Assembly (NCBI RefSeq): GCF_035961655.1
Contig: NZ_CP108393.1
Span: 4,607,001 to 4,671,000, forward strand
DNA: 64,000 nt
Source: Streptomyces sp. NBC_01317
GTDB taxonomy: Bacteria > Actinomycetota > Actinomycetes > Streptomycetales > Streptomycetaceae
Direction: 5' to 3'
The notes under the pieces are model-generated. The model saw nothing but the letters and a program-made list of their open reading frames with translations. It was not told the DNA's origin and searched no databases. The number at the start of each line of letters is the position of its first letter. The first letter of the stretch is position 1. The position numbers and the translations under genes are program-made. Below are positions 53,963 through 63,522 of this stretch, piece after piece.

Positions 53963-54204
53963 ATCATCGGCGAACAACATCTGGGAACAGCATCGGCGAA
54001 GAGCACGGGCGAACGGCATCCGCGAGATGTCGTCCGGCTGAACACCGAGCTGAACACCGAGCCGGACACCGAACTGATGCGCCCCTCGCTCAGCACTTCA
54101 CGCACCGTCGGGAATCGTGCCACGCCCTCGGTCAAAGCGACAGGGGCGACTGGGTGGTTGACTCCTCACCGGGCCTCACCGGGCTCACCGACCGTCACCG
54201 AGCC

Positions 54205-55092
54205 TCACCGCGCCCCACCGGGCGCCAGCGCCGCCCACTCCACCGTCACCTCTCCCTGCCGCCACCGCCGCGCATCGGACCCCACCGGCCAGTCGGCCGA
54301 CAGATCCCGTACGGCCCTGACCCACCGCTGCCGCGCGCCGAACGAGGCATACGGCGCCGCCGCCGCCCACGCCCGGTCGAAGTCCCGCAGGAACGCGTGG
54401 ACCGGTTCGCCCGGGACGTTGTGATGGATCAGCGCCTTCGGCAGCCGCTCCGCCAGGTCGGACGGCCGGCCCAGCGAGCCGAGCCGCGTCGCGAAGGTGA
54501 CCGTACGCGGCCCCTCGGGCCCGAGCGCGACCCAGACGTGCCGCCGCCCGATCTCGTCGCACGTCCCCTCCACCAGCAGCCCGTCCGGCGCCAGGCGCGC
54601 GCACAGCCGCGCCCAGACCGCGGCGACCTCGCCCTCCTCGTACTGCCGCAGCACATTGGCGGCCCGGACGAGCACCGGCCGCCGGGTTGCCGACAGCGGC
54701 GTCGCGAAGCCCGGCAGCGGTGTCCCGACGCCCGGCCGCCGGTCCGCGGGCAGCGGTATCTCGAAGCCGCCGTGCCGGAAGCGCAGCCCGTCCTCCTCGT
54801 ACGGCAGCGCCGCCGCGACCCGCGCCGGGTCGATCTCGATCCCGACGACCTCGGTACGCGGCTCCGCCGCCCGCAGCCGGCGCAGCAGCTCGACGGCCGT
54901 CCAGGGCGCCGCCCCGTACCCCAGGTCCACCACCACGGGATCGGCCGAGCGCCGCAGGGCCGGCCCGTGCGCGGCGGCGATCCAGCGGTCCATGCGCCGC
55001 AGCCGGTTCTGGTGGGTGGTGCCGCGTGTGACCGTGCCCACAGGGCGGGGAACGGAGGAGGAAGGGGACGAAGGGGTCGAGCGCGCGGCCAT
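54205..55092 (-). CDS. Class I SAM-dependent methyltransferase-like protein
   Basis: A 295-residue protein with a Rossmann-type methyltransferase core: motif [41 protein letters not shown], and a proline-rich lead-in. TACGCT ends 7 nt before the ATG on this strand (55100-55105), supporting this start although no ribosome site is visible. It is divergent from mshA, as in other streptomycetes. Substrate unknown. Confidence 0.82.
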   Translation of the reverse strand: MAARSTPSSPSSSVPRPVGTVTRGTTHQNRLRRMDRWIAAAHGPALRRSADPVVVDLGYGAAPWTAVELLRRLRAAEPRTEVVGIEIDPARVAAALPYEEDGLRFRHGGFEIPLPADRRPGVGTPLPGFATPLSATRRPVLVRAANVLRQYEEGEVAAVWARLCARLAPDGLLVEGTCDEIGRRHVWVALGPEGPRTVTFATRLGSLGRPSDLAERLPKALIHHNVPGEPVHAFLRDFDRAWAAAAPYASFGARQRWVRAVRDLSADWPVGSDARRWRQGEVTVEWAALAPGGAR

Positions 55093-55264
55093 GGAAAGGA
55101 GCGTAACGAAGGCCGGACGACCCCAGGATTCGTCCCAGGGTTCAGCGTCCCCTGGCAACGATTTGGCAAAGAGGGAAATGCAAGGACGCATTCCGCTGTT
55201 GTCCGAGGTCGGAGGGTGCCGCACGCCCTCTCTTCGTCGTGCTCCGAGCGAGAGGACCGTAGAC

Positions 55265-56608
55265 GTGAGCCAGTCCGTCTCCCGCATCGCCGGCATGATG
55301 GCGTCCCCGCCCAGACCGCGCATTCCCGGTCAGTCGCGCAGGCCCCGGCGCATCGCCATGCTGAGCGTCCACACCTCCCCGCTGCACCAGCCGGGGACGG
55401 GCGACGCGGGCGGGATGAACGTCTACATCGTCGAGCTGGCGAAGCGCCTGGCCACCCTCGACATCGAGGTGGAGATCTTCACGCGCGCCACCACCGGCGC
55501 CCTGCCGCCCGCCGTGGAGCTGGCGCCCGGCGTGCTCGTACGGCACGTGGACGCGGGCCCCTACGAGGGCCTGGCCAAGGAGGAACTGCCCGCGCAGCTC
55601 TGCGCCTTCACCCACGGCGTGATGCAGGCCTGGGCCGGCCAGCGCCCCGGCTACTACGACCTCGTCCACTCCCACTACTGGCTGTCGGGACACGTCGGCT
55701 GGCTCGCCTCCGAACGCTGGGGCGTCCCCCTCGTCCACGCCATGCACACCATGGCCAAGGTCAAGAACGCCGCGCTCGCGGAGGGCGACACACCCGAGCC
55801 CGCGGCCCGGGTCATCGGCGAGACGCAGATCGTGCGCGCCGCCGACCGGCTGATCGCCAACACGCAGGAGGAGGCCGACGACCTCGTCCGCTTCTACGAC
55901 GCGGACCCCGCGAAGGCCGCCGTCGTGCACCCCGGTGTGAATCTCGACTGTTTCTCGCCCGCCGACGGCCGCGCCGCCGCCCGCGCGCGCCTCGGGCTGC
56001 CGCAGGACGCGTTCATCCCGCTCTTCGCCGGCCGGATCCAGCCGCTCAAGGCCCCTGACGTGCTGTTGCGCGCCGTCGCCGTCCTCCTGGACCAGGACCC
56101 CTCCCTCCGTACGCGACTGGTCGTACCGGTCGTCGGGGGACCCAGCGGTACGGGCCTGGCCAAGCCGGAGGGGCTCCAGAAGCTCGCCGCGCGCCTCGGA
56201 ATCGCCGATGTGGTGCGGTTCCGGCCGCCGGTCGGGCAGGAGCAGCTGGCGGACTGGTTCCGCGCGGCGTCCGTGCTGGTCATGCCCTCGTACAGCGAGT
56301 CCTTCGGCCTGGTCGCCATAGAGGCCCAGGCGGCGGGAACGCCGGTGGTGGCGGCGGCCGTGGGCGGTCTTCCGGTGGCGGTACGGGACGGGTCGACCGG
56401 CTTCCTCGTACCCGGGCACGATCCGGCGGCGTACGCGCGCGTGCTGCGCGACTTCGTGGACCACCCGCAGCTGGTGGACCGGATGGGCGCGGCGGCGACC
56501 CGGCACGCGCAGTGCTTCGGCTGGGACACGGCGGCGTCGGCGACGGCGGAGGTGTACACAGCGGCGGTGGCGAGCCACCGGCGGCGGGGGCACGCGCATC
56601 ACGGCTGA
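55265..56608 (+). CDS. mshA: D-inositol-3-phosphate glycosyltransferase MshA
   Basis: A 447-residue GT-B enzyme of family GT4. [20 protein letters not shown] binds substrate, [12 protein letters not shown] and HTMAKVKN follow, and the C-terminal half has [17 protein letters not shown] and [20 protein letters not shown] (E-x7-E motif). MshA transfers N-acetylglucosamine to inositol-3-phosphate, the first step of mycothiol synthesis. GTG 55265 with AGAGGA upstream is preferred. It is followed by a YbjN gene, a conserved neighbour. Confidence 0.96.
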   Translation: MSQSVSRIAGMMASPPRPRIPGQSRRPRRIAMLSVHTSPLHQPGTGDAGGMNVYIVELAKRLATLDIEVEIFTRATTGALPPAVELAPGVLVRHVDAGPYEGLAKEELPAQLCAFTHGVMQAWAGQRPGYYDLVHSHYWLSGHVGWLASERWGVPLVHAMHTMAKVKNAALAEGDTPEPAARVIGETQIVRAADRLIANTQEEADDLVRFYDADPAKAAVVHPGVNLDCFSPADGRAAARARLGLPQDAFIPLFAGRIQPLKAPDVLLRAVAVLLDQDPSLRTRLVVPVVGGPSGTGLAKPEGLQKLAARLGIADVVRFRPPVGQEQLADWFRAASVLVMPSYSESFGLVAIEAQAAGTPVVAAAVGGLPVAVRDGSTGFLVPGHDPAAYARVLRDFVDHPQLVDRMGAAATRHAQCFGWDTAASATAEVYTAAVASHRRRGHAHHG

Positions 56609-56656
56609 GGCCCGCCGAAGCCGTCTGCGGCCTCCACGCTGACGTACATTCGCACC

Positions 56657-57166
56657 ATGGCTGACGCACCGCGGACCCCGTCCGAGACCCACGCCTCCCA
56701 GGTCATCGAGCAGCTGCTCGGAGGCGCGGACCTGGCGTGGGAGCGCCCCGAGCCCGGGACGTACGTCGTCACCCTCCCCGGCACCCGGAAGCTCTCCACC
56801 ACCTGCTCCCTGCGCGTCGGCCGGCACGCCCTCTCCGTCAACGCCTTTGTGATCCGGCACCCGGACGAGAACGACGAGGCGGTCCACCGCTGGCTGCTGG
56901 AGCGCAATCTCAAGCTGTACGGGGTGAGTTACGCGATCGACAGCCTCGGCGACATCTACCTGGCCGGGAAGATCCCGCTCGCGGCGGTCACCGAGGACGA
57001 GATCGACCGGCTGCTCGGGTCGGTCCTGGAGGCGGCGGACGGCTCGTTCAACACCCTGCTGGAGCTGGGTTTCGCGAGCGCGATCCGCAAGGAGTACGCG
57101 TGGCGGGTGTCGCGGGGGGAGTCCACGCGGAACCTGGACGCGTTCACCCATCTGACCGAGCGATAA
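56657..57166 (+). CDS. YbjN-domain protein
   Basis: A 169-residue protein: VIEQLLGGADLAWERPEPGT then YVVTLPGTRKLSTTCSLRVG and AFVIRHPDENDEAVHRWLLE are typical of the YbjN/type III chaperone-like fold found after mshA in actinobacteria. TACATT ends 6 nt before the ATG, suggesting a leaderless message. Function not established. Confidence 0.88.
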   Translation: MADAPRTPSETHASQVIEQLLGGADLAWERPEPGTYVVTLPGTRKLSTTCSLRVGRHALSVNAFVIRHPDENDEAVHRWLLERNLKLYGVSYAIDSLGDIYLAGKIPLAAVTEDEIDRLLGSVLEAADGSFNTLLELGFASAIRKEYAWRVSRGESTRNLDAFTHLTER

Positions 57167-57171
57167 GAGCA

Positions 57172-57232
57172 AGCGCCAGCAAGCGCCAGCAAGCGCCAGC
57201 AAGCGTCGGGAAGCATCGGCAAGCGTGAGCAA
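57172..57232 (+). repeat. 10-bp tandem repeat after the YbjN gene
   Basis: CAAGCGCCAG occurs about four times in a row and then decays (AAGCGTCGGG, AAGCATCGGC, AAGCGTGAGC). Confidence 0.8.
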
Positions 57233-57283
57233 CTGCCTTCCTGACCCTTCCCTGCCGTCACAACGCCATGTCATGCTCACAAC

Positions 57284-57310
57284 TTCATGTGTACACCTGA
57301 ACATCGTTCA
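57284..57310. promoter_or_regulatory. Overlapping palindromes upstream of beta-helix gene
   Basis: TTCA-T-GTGTACAC-C-TGAA (57284-57301) and TGAAC-ATC-GTTCA (57298-57310) share a TGAA. Two dyads 20 bp before the start codon look like operator sites for a LacI- or GntR-type regulator not encoded next to it. Confidence 0.55.
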
Positions 57311-57330
57311 CGTATGTGGAGGCGGATCTC

Positions 57331-59064
57331 ATGAAGGACGGCCAGGACGGTCAGGGTGGACGGGACGGTCGGGGTGGCCAGGCCGGTCAAGGCGCCCTCG
57401 GCAGAAGGGCGCTGCTCAGGAGCGCCGTCGTTGTCGCCGCCGGAGTGACGGCGACCGGCGCCGGCCTCGGCACCGCGGCGGCCGCTGGGCGCAGGCCGCC
57501 CACGCCCCGCACCTCCCCGCTCTGGCGGGAGTTCACCAGGTCGCCGTACACCCACCCGCAGATCCCGTACGTCGGGAAGGCCGGCCGCCGCGCCGGCGCC
57601 ACCCGGCTCCCCCGCCTCCCCGTCGTGGCCGACGTGAAGAAGTACGGCGCCCGGGGCGACGGCTCCGTGGACGACGCCCCCGCGATCAACCGTGCCCTCG
57701 CCGCTGCCGGAGCGCGTGGCGGGGGCACGGTCACCATCCCGCCCGGCACGTACCGCATCGACGACGTCATCCGGATCGGCCACAGCGGCGTGGTCCTGCG
57801 CGGCGCCGGCAGCGGCCGTACGAAACTCCTCGCGACCCGGAACCTCACCGAGATCATCGGCAGGTACGGCAGCCGGTACGGCGGCGACAAGTCCAGCTGG
57901 TCGTGGGCCGGCGGCCTCATCTGGCTGTGCCCGCAGGAGCGTTGGGCCTCCCTCACCGCTGCGATCAAGGCGCAGGCGTGGCCCTTCGAGGGCTGGACCG
58001 GCAACAAGCGCGACGAGTGGCGCACCCTCACTGCCGTCGCCCCCGCCCGGCGCGGCGACCGGACGGTGACCGTCGAGGACGCGTCGGCCTTCGAACGCGG
58101 GCAGCTGGTCCTGCTCCAACTCGCCGACGACACCGACCACTCGCTCCTCCAGCACATGGCGGGCGGCGGACCGGGACCGGCGGCCTACGACTGGCCCGCG
58201 ATGACCAAGCTGACGTCGTACGTGCCGTACGAGTGGCCGGTACGGATCGTCTCCGTACGGGGCCACCGGCTCACCCTGGAAAGGCCGTTGCCGCTCGACG
58301 TACGCCCCGAGTGGGACCCGAAGTTCACCACGCTCGTCACCCCGCTCACCAACTCCGGTGTGGAGGGCCTGACTTTGGAAGCCGTGGAGACCCCGCAGTC
58401 CCCGCACCTGCTCGACAAGGGGTACAACGGCGTTGCGTTCCAGTGCGCTTACGACTGCTGGGCCGACGACATCGTCGTACGCCACGTCGACAACGGCTTC
58501 GGCCTCGTCGCCGCGTCGGCGTGCACCCTGCGCCGTACGCGCGTCGCGGGGCGCGGCTCCCACCACCCGTACTTCTGCCGCGAGGGTTCGCACGACAACC
58601 TCATCGAGGACTTCGTGATCGAGCGGCGTACGGTCCCGGCGCCCGCGGGCACGCAGCTGCACGGCATCAACACCGAGGGCCTGTCGAGCTACAACGTCTG
58701 GTCGCGCGGCCTGATGGAGATGGGCACGTTCGACACGCACCGGGGGATGCCCTTCGCGAGCGTACGGACCGAGATCACGGTCGAGAACAACGGCCGGCAC
58801 GGCGGCGACGCGATCGCGGGCCCGCTGTACGGGGCGCGCTTCGCGCACTGGAACGTCACCGTCACCAACGGGCGCGCGGGCCTCGTCAAGATCGACGAGA
58901 TCGCTCCGTACAGCGTGACGGCGGGGATCAGCGAGGTGCGGGAGTTCGACCAGATCGACGTACCGGACTTCACGGGCGAACTGCACGCGCGGCTGGAGGC
59001 GTACGGGACGCCGGAGGAGCTGAGGCCGCGCAACCTGTACGAGGCGCAGCGGTACCTGGGGTGA
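57331..59064 (+). CDS. Tat-exported right-handed beta-helix (pectate-lyase-like) protein
   Basis: A 577-residue protein. A collagen-like Gly-rich N-terminus (GQDGQGGRDGRGGQAGQGAL) precedes a twin-arginine signal (GRRALLRSAVVVAAGVTATG). The mature protein starts with a pectate-lyase-like segment (DVKKYGARGDGSVDDAPAIN; GGTVTIPPGTYRIDDVIRIG) and continues as beta-helix coils (VEGLTLEAVETPQSP; NGFGLVAASACTLRRTRVAG). Members act on plant or microbial polysaccharides. ATG 57331 has GGAGG at correct spacing. An alginate lyase fragment lies 4.5 kb away. Confidence 0.82.
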   Translation: MKDGQDGQGGRDGRGGQAGQGALGRRALLRSAVVVAAGVTATGAGLGTAAAAGRRPPTPRTSPLWREFTRSPYTHPQIPYVGKAGRRAGATRLPRLPVVADVKKYGARGDGSVDDAPAINRALAAAGARGGGTVTIPPGTYRIDDVIRIGHSGVVLRGAGSGRTKLLATRNLTEIIGRYGSRYGGDKSSWSWAGGLIWLCPQERWASLTAAIKAQAWPFEGWTGNKRDEWRTLTAVAPARRGDRTVTVEDASAFERGQLVLLQLADDTDHSLLQHMAGGGPGPAAYDWPAMTKLTSYVPYEWPVRIVSVRGHRLTLERPLPLDVRPEWDPKFTTLVTPLTNSGVEGLTLEAVETPQSPHLLDKGYNGVAFQCAYDCWADDIVVRHVDNGFGLVAASACTLRRTRVAGRGSHHPYFCREGSHDNLIEDFVIERRTVPAPAGTQLHGINTEGLSSYNVWSRGLMEMGTFDTHRGMPFASVRTEITVENNGRHGGDAIAGPLYGARFAHWNVTVTNGRAGLVKIDEIAPYSVTAGISEVREFDQIDVPDFTGELHARLEAYGTPEELRPRNLYEAQRYLG

Positions 59065-59144
59065 GGTGACGGCCCTCAGGCGCGGGACGCGCCGGGCGGC
59101 CTGCACGCACACGCGTGACGGGCCGCCACAGGCAAGATTCTCGC

Positions 59145-60863
59145 ATGAACGACAAAGGGGATATCTCTCCAGGTGGCGCGGGAGACACGGGCCCCGGCGG
59201 GGACTCGACCACAGGCCCCGGCGGCGACTCGACTACGGGCCCCGGCTCCGACGGTGGCACCCCCCACCAGGCGTCCCACCAGGCCCCCCGCCAAACCCTC
59301 GCCCTGGCCGCGATGCTCTTCGCCGTCTCGATGACGTTCATCGACCAGACGATCGTGGCCATCGCCGCGCCCGACATCATCCACGAACTGGGACTCACCG
59401 CCTCCGGCATGCAGTGGGTGATCAACGCCTACCTGCTCACCCTCGCCGCGTTCTTCGCCCTCGGCGGGCGGCTCGCCGACATCTTCGGCCACCGCCGGAT
59501 CATGGTGATCGGCACCCTCGTCTTCGTGATCTCCTCCATCCTCTGCGGCGCCGTCCCCAAGGGGGACTTCGCGGAGGAGTGGCTGATCATCTTCCGTGCC
59601 ACCCAGGGCGCGGGCGCGGCGCTGCTCTTCCCCGCCGCCCTCGCCGTGGTCATCACGGTGTTCCCGGTGGAACGGCGCGGCAGGGCCCTCGCGGTGTTCT
59701 TCGGCCTGTCGGGCGGCCTCACCGCCATCGGCCCGATCCTCGGCGGCGCGCTCACCGACTGGACGTGGCGGGCGATCTTCTGGATCAACGTCCCGGTCGC
59801 CGTGATCGCCCTCGCCCTGGCGGCGCGCGCCCACATCCCCCGTACCGGCCGCAGGGAGCCCCTCGACGTACCGGGCGCGGTGCTGGTCGCGGCCGGCATG
59901 GGCCTGAGCGTGGCGGGTCTCCAGCAGGCGGCCACGTGGGGCTGGGGTTCCGGGGCGACCTGGGGCTGCATCGTGGGCGGGCTGGCGATCCTGGTGGTGT
60001 TCTGCCTCTACCAGCCGCGGATCCCCGACCCGCTCGTGAAGCTCCAGGTCTTCAAGGACCGGGCGTTCACCGTCGACGCGGTGGTGCTGTTCTTCGCGAT
60101 GATCGCGTTTGTCCCCGTCTTCTTCTTCGCTTCTGTGTACGCGCAGGTCTCGCTGAGCGCCTCACCGAACCAGGCCGGCCTCTACCTCCTCTACTTCTTC
60201 ATCGGCTTCGCCCTCGCCTCCCAATGGGGCGGCCGGATCCTGGACCACCGGGGCGCGCGCCCGGCGATCAAGATCGGAACCCTTCTGGGCACGGTCGGAT
60301 TCGCCTTGTGGGCAAGCAAGTTGACCGACCTCTCGATGCACGACCAGTGGCCGTACGTAGCCCTCGCCGGCGCCGGCATCGGCTTCCTGCTCTCCCCGGC
60401 CTCGACCGACGCGGTGAACCGCTCGATCGGCGCGTCGTACGGCGAGGTCACCGGCGTACTCCAGACCCTGCGCAACTACGCGGCCAGCGTGGGCCTGGCG
60501 GTGTTCGGCACGATCCTCACCCACGTGACGACGGACCGCGTGGCGGACACCCTCCAGGCGCGGGGGGTCTCGCACAACGCCGCGCACACAGCGGGTCACA
60601 CCATCGCGGAATCCGTCACGGGCGCCGCAGACTCCCGCGCACCGGCGGGCACCGGCCCGGCCGCCCAGGCGGCGCGGGACGCGATCGGCGCGATCAGGCT
60701 GGACTTCGCGGAGGCGAACAGGGTGGTGTTCTACGGGATGGCGGGAGCGCTGGCGGTGGCGTTCGTGTGCGCGCAGTTCCATCCGGGGACGCGGGTGACG
60801 GGGGAGGGGGTGCCGGGATCCGGCAAGAAGGATCTCCGGACCGGGTCCGGTGGATCTTCGTGA
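59145..60863 (+). CDS. MFS exporter, EmrB/QacA (DHA2) family
   Basis: A 572-residue, fourteen-helix permease. FIDQTIVAIAAPDIIHELGL matches the motif D1 region; GGRLADIFGHRRIMVIG, FRATQGAGAALLFPAALAVV and the motif C block FFGLSGGLTAIGPILGGALT all fit DHA2 multidrug exporters. The N-terminus carries two copies of GDSTTGPG. The ATG at 59145 is preferred. The natural substrate is unknown. Confidence 0.9.
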   Translation: MNDKGDISPGGAGDTGPGGDSTTGPGGDSTTGPGSDGGTPHQASHQAPRQTLALAAMLFAVSMTFIDQTIVAIAAPDIIHELGLTASGMQWVINAYLLTLAAFFALGGRLADIFGHRRIMVIGTLVFVISSILCGAVPKGDFAEEWLIIFRATQGAGAALLFPAALAVVITVFPVERRGRALAVFFGLSGGLTAIGPILGGALTDWTWRAIFWINVPVAVIALALAARAHIPRTGRREPLDVPGAVLVAAGMGLSVAGLQQAATWGWGSGATWGCIVGGLAILVVFCLYQPRIPDPLVKLQVFKDRAFTVDAVVLFFAMIAFVPVFFFASVYAQVSLSASPNQAGLYLLYFFIGFALASQWGGRILDHRGARPAIKIGTLLGTVGFALWASKLTDLSMHDQWPYVALAGAGIGFLLSPASTDAVNRSIGASYGEVTGVLQTLRNYAASVGLAVFGTILTHVTTDRVADTLQARGVSHNAAHTAGHTIAESVTGAADSRAPAGTGPAAQAARDAIGAIRLDFAEANRVVFYGMAGALAVAFVCAQFHPGTRVTGEGVPGSGKKDLRTGSGGSS

Positions 60864-60925
60864 CGTACCGGCCCCACCTATGCTGAGGCGGCCCCGGCCA
60901 CCTCAACTCTTCAAGGAAAGATCAG

Positions 60926-61338
60926 TTGACGCCGCATTCACTCGCGTTCTACATGGGCGTGATCGCGTCCGGGACGGTCCTCGGCGCCAAACCGACGGAC
61001 AGTCCCGACCAGGTCACCGCGATCCTGGGTTCCGGTTTCGCCGAGAACTCCTTTGATGACCGGAGCATGTGGCGCGACTACGGAATGGTCGAGTTCTTGA
61101 GCGGCTGTTGGCCACGCGCGGCGTTCGCCTGGAGGACGTCCCGGATTCCAACGCTCCGGGCCACAGCCTGCACTGGCAGCCTGCCTCCCAGGCGTCCGTC
61201 ATGGTCTGCCGGTCGCCCGAGAGGGGGCAACGGCGGCGTGGCGGTGCACATGCCGGTGACGTGTACGCCGTCTCGTCGTCGATGAGTGCCGAGCGGGTGG
61301 CCTGGTACAGGGCGCGCTACGGCGGTCGGAACGCCTGA
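60926..61338 (+). pseudogene. Decayed Streptomyces hypothetical gene with internal deletion and frameshift
   Basis: A TTG start at 60926 with an AAGGA site opens TPHSLAFYMGVIASGTVLGA then KPTDSPDQVTAILGSGFAEN and SFDDRSMWRDYGMVEF. Near 61087 the protein-like reading moves to another frame: LERLLATRGVRLEDVPDSNA then PGHSLHWQPASQASVMV, to a stop at 61336. The middle of the parental gene seems deleted. The family is a small Streptomyces protein found near immunity loci; the function is unknown and the gene is inactive. Confidence 0.6.
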
Positions 61339-61391
61339 CCCATCCACCGGACAAGCCTCCGTCGGACAGGCCTCCGCGCTTCCCCAAAGAA

Positions 61392-61417
61392 ATTCTGCAA
61401 AAATACTTTTGCAGAAT
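61392..61417. promoter_or_regulatory. Operator with 11-bp arms before ArsR-like gene
   Basis: ATTCTGCAAAA (61392-61402) and its complement TTTTGCAGAAT (61407-61417) flank ATAC. A TACGCT -10-like hexamer follows at 61431. Typical position for autorepression. Confidence 0.75.
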
Positions 61418-61442
61418 GCCCGTGCCGCTCTACGCTCGCCGC

Positions 61443-62045
61443 ATGGTCAGCGACGAGCAGCGGCGGGTCCTCGACCCCGAACAGGACGCGGCGGCCCTCA
61501 AGGCCCTCACCCACCCCCTCCGGATCAGGCTCCTCGGCCTGCTGCGGCAGGACGGTCCGGCCACCGCGAGCGAACTCGCGGTCAAGACAGGGGAGTCGTC
61601 CGCCTCCACCAGCTACCACCTGCGGGTCCTCGCGAAGTACGACTTCGTCGCGGAGGCCGCGCACCGCGACGGGCGGGAGCGGCGCTGGCGGGCGGTGCAC
61701 TCCGTGACCTCGTGGAACAACAAGGCGATGACGGCGTCCCCGGACAGCCGGGCCTTCGTCAACTTCTCCCGCAGGCGCCAGATCGAGCACCTGGAGGTCT
61801 CCGTCGACCGGCACGAGGCGGACATCGCGGAGGGGCGGCTGGGTGAGGAGTGGCTGGAGCCGTCGGGCCTGGTCGACCTGATGCCTCGTCTGACGCCCGA
61901 ATCGGCAGGGGAGTTGTGGGCGGTGTTCCACCGCACGCTGGACGAGCTGGCCGCCCGCGACGAGGGGGACCCGCGCGCCGAACAGGTCGTCCTGGTGATG
62001 GCGGCGCTGCCGCTGGCGGCGAAGGGGGAGGGGGAAGCGCGGTGA
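61443..62045 (+). CDS. ArsR-like winged-helix regulator
   Basis: A 200-residue regulator: LKALTHPLRIRLLGLLRQDG then PATASELAVKTGESSASTSY and HLRVLAKYDFV form an ArsR-type winged helix (about 15-80); a C-terminal helical domain follows. TACGCT ends 6 nt before ATG 61443, and an 11-bp-arm palindrome lies just upstream, overlapping the alternative start at 61416, so 61443 is preferred. It is coupled by GTGA overlap to an MFS gene. Confidence 0.88.
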   Translation: MVSDEQRRVLDPEQDAAALKALTHPLRIRLLGLLRQDGPATASELAVKTGESSASTSYHLRVLAKYDFVAEAAHRDGRERRWRAVHSVTSWNNKAMTASPDSRAFVNFSRRRQIEHLEVSVDRHEADIAEGRLGEEWLEPSGLVDLMPRLTPESAGELWAVFHRTLDELAARDEGDPRAEQVVLVMAALPLAAKGEGEAR

Positions 62046-63412
62046 CGGCGCCCCGTACACCCGCGCCCTCCCCGCCCCACATACCCGTCCCACCCCACAC
62101 CGCCCGCCGCCGCTTCGTCACCGTCTCGGTGCTCTACTGGCTGCCGGTGGGCCTGACCATCGCCCCGCTGATCCTTCTTTTCACCGAGCGCGGCATGGCC
62201 CTCACCGCCATCGCCGGCTTCTTCGCCGCGCACTCGCTCACCGCCGCCGCCCTCGAACTGCCCACCGGCGGACTGTCCGATGTCATCGGCCGCCGTACGG
62301 TCCTGGCCGCCGCCGGCCTGCTGGGCCTGGCCGCCTTCACCCTGCAAGGGCTGGGCACCACCGCCTGGGTGCTCGCGCTCGGCATGGCGCTGATGGGCGC
62401 GGGCCGCGCGTTGTCGAGCGGACCGGCCGAGGCCTGGTACGTCGACACCGTCCAGGCGCACTCGGGTCCCGAGGCGGAACTCCGTACCGGCCTCGCCCGC
62501 GCCGGTACGGCGACCTCCGCCGCGCTCGCCGCCGGCACCCTCCTCGGCGGCGGCCTGCCGTGGCTGCTCGGCCTGGGCCCCGGCCTGGGCCCCGGCCCGG
62601 GCCCTGACCTCGGGGCGAGGCTGAGCGAGGCCACCTCGGGCCTCGTACTCCCGCTCTCCGTACCGCCGTTGCTGGCCGCCGTCCTGGAGATCGTCTTTGT
62701 GGTGTACGTCCTGACGGCCCTGCCGGAACCCCCCCGGCCACGCGCCACCCTGCGCGCCGTCCTGCGCGGCATACCCGTCACGGTCGTGGACGGGCTGCGG
62801 CTGGGCGGCAGGGACTCCGTGGTCCGGCGGATCCTCCTGAGCGCGGGGGCGGCGGGCGCCGCGCTGGCCGTACTCGAACTGCTCACCCCCGGCCGGGCCG
62901 CCGGCCTCACCGGCGCGGCGGAGTCGGGTGCGGTGGTCTTCGCGGGCCTGGCCTGCGCCGGCTTCGTCTGCTCGGCCCTGGGCAACCACCTCGCCCCGCT
63001 CGCGGCCCGCGCGGCGGGCGGCGGCGAACGCGCGGTCCTGCTGAGCCTCGGATCCGGCGCGGCGGGACTGCTCCTGCTGGGGGCCACGGCGACGGGCGCG
63101 GGCCCGGTGGCGCTGGTGGGCGGGGCGACGGGTTTCGGCCTGGTCTACCTGGGACTGGGCGCGGCGGGCCCGAACGAGAACGACCTGCTGCACCGCCGCG
63201 TCACGGGCACGGGCCGCGCCACCGCGTTGTCGGTCCAGTCGCTGGCGCTCCAACTGGTGGCGGCGCTGACGGGTTTGGTGATCAGCGCGCTGCCGAGGGG
63301 TCCGGCGGCGTGGTTGGTGGGGGGAGGCGTGCTGCTGGGAGGGGGACTGCTGTGGGCGGGCGGTTCGAGCCGGGCACCGAACAGGCGGAAGGTCGCAGAA
63401 GCAGCGAAGTGA
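62042..63412 (+). CDS. MFS transporter coupled to ArsR-like regulator
   Basis: A 456-residue permease: LYWLPVGLTIAPLILLFTER then GMALTAIAGFFAAHSLTAAA, ELPTGGLSDVIGRRTVLAAA between helices 2 and 3, and ALMGAGRALSSGPAEAWYVD match the tetracycline/TetA-like single-subunit exporters of unknown substrate. A Gly/Pro repeat (LGLGPGLGPGPGPD) sits in a loop. The GTG start overlaps the regulator's stop. A strong terminator follows. Confidence 0.88.
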   Translation: MTAPRTPAPSPPHIPVPPHTARRRFVTVSVLYWLPVGLTIAPLILLFTERGMALTAIAGFFAAHSLTAAALELPTGGLSDVIGRRTVLAAAGLLGLAAFTLQGLGTTAWVLALGMALMGAGRALSSGPAEAWYVDTVQAHSGPEAELRTGLARAGTATSAALAAGTLLGGGLPWLLGLGPGLGPGPGPDLGARLSEATSGLVLPLSVPPLLAAVLEIVFVVYVLTALPEPPRPRATLRAVLRGIPVTVVDGLRLGGRDSVVRRILLSAGAAGAALAVLELLTPGRAAGLTGAAESGAVVFAGLACAGFVCSALGNHLAPLAARAAGGGERAVLLSLGSGAAGLLLLGATATGAGPVALVGGATGFGLVYLGLGAAGPNENDLLHRRVTGTGRATALSVQSLALQLVAALTGLVISALPRGPAAWLVGGGVLLGGGLLWAGGSSRAPNRRKVAEAAK

Positions 63413-63421
63413 GCCGAGGTA

Positions 63422-63474
63422 CCCGAAAGGCCCGACACCCGGTGGATCCGCCACCGGGCGCCGGGCCTTTCGGG
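63422..63474. terminator. Strong nested terminator after MFS gene
   Basis: Outer arms CCCGAAAGGCCCG (63422-63434) and CGGGCCTTTCGGG (63462-63474), inner arms CCCGGTGG and CCACCGGG. It is between convergent genes and serves both. Confidence 0.9.
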
Positions 63475-63522
63475 CCTTTCGACCGCCGGGCGGGGGAGCG
63501 CTCGGCGGGGGAGGGCGGTCGG

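Noticed and set aside
53963..54204. c-di-AMP (ydaO-type) riboswitch before the NlpC/P60 gene
   Set aside because: The conserved blocks of that riboswitch were not found in this upstream stretch.
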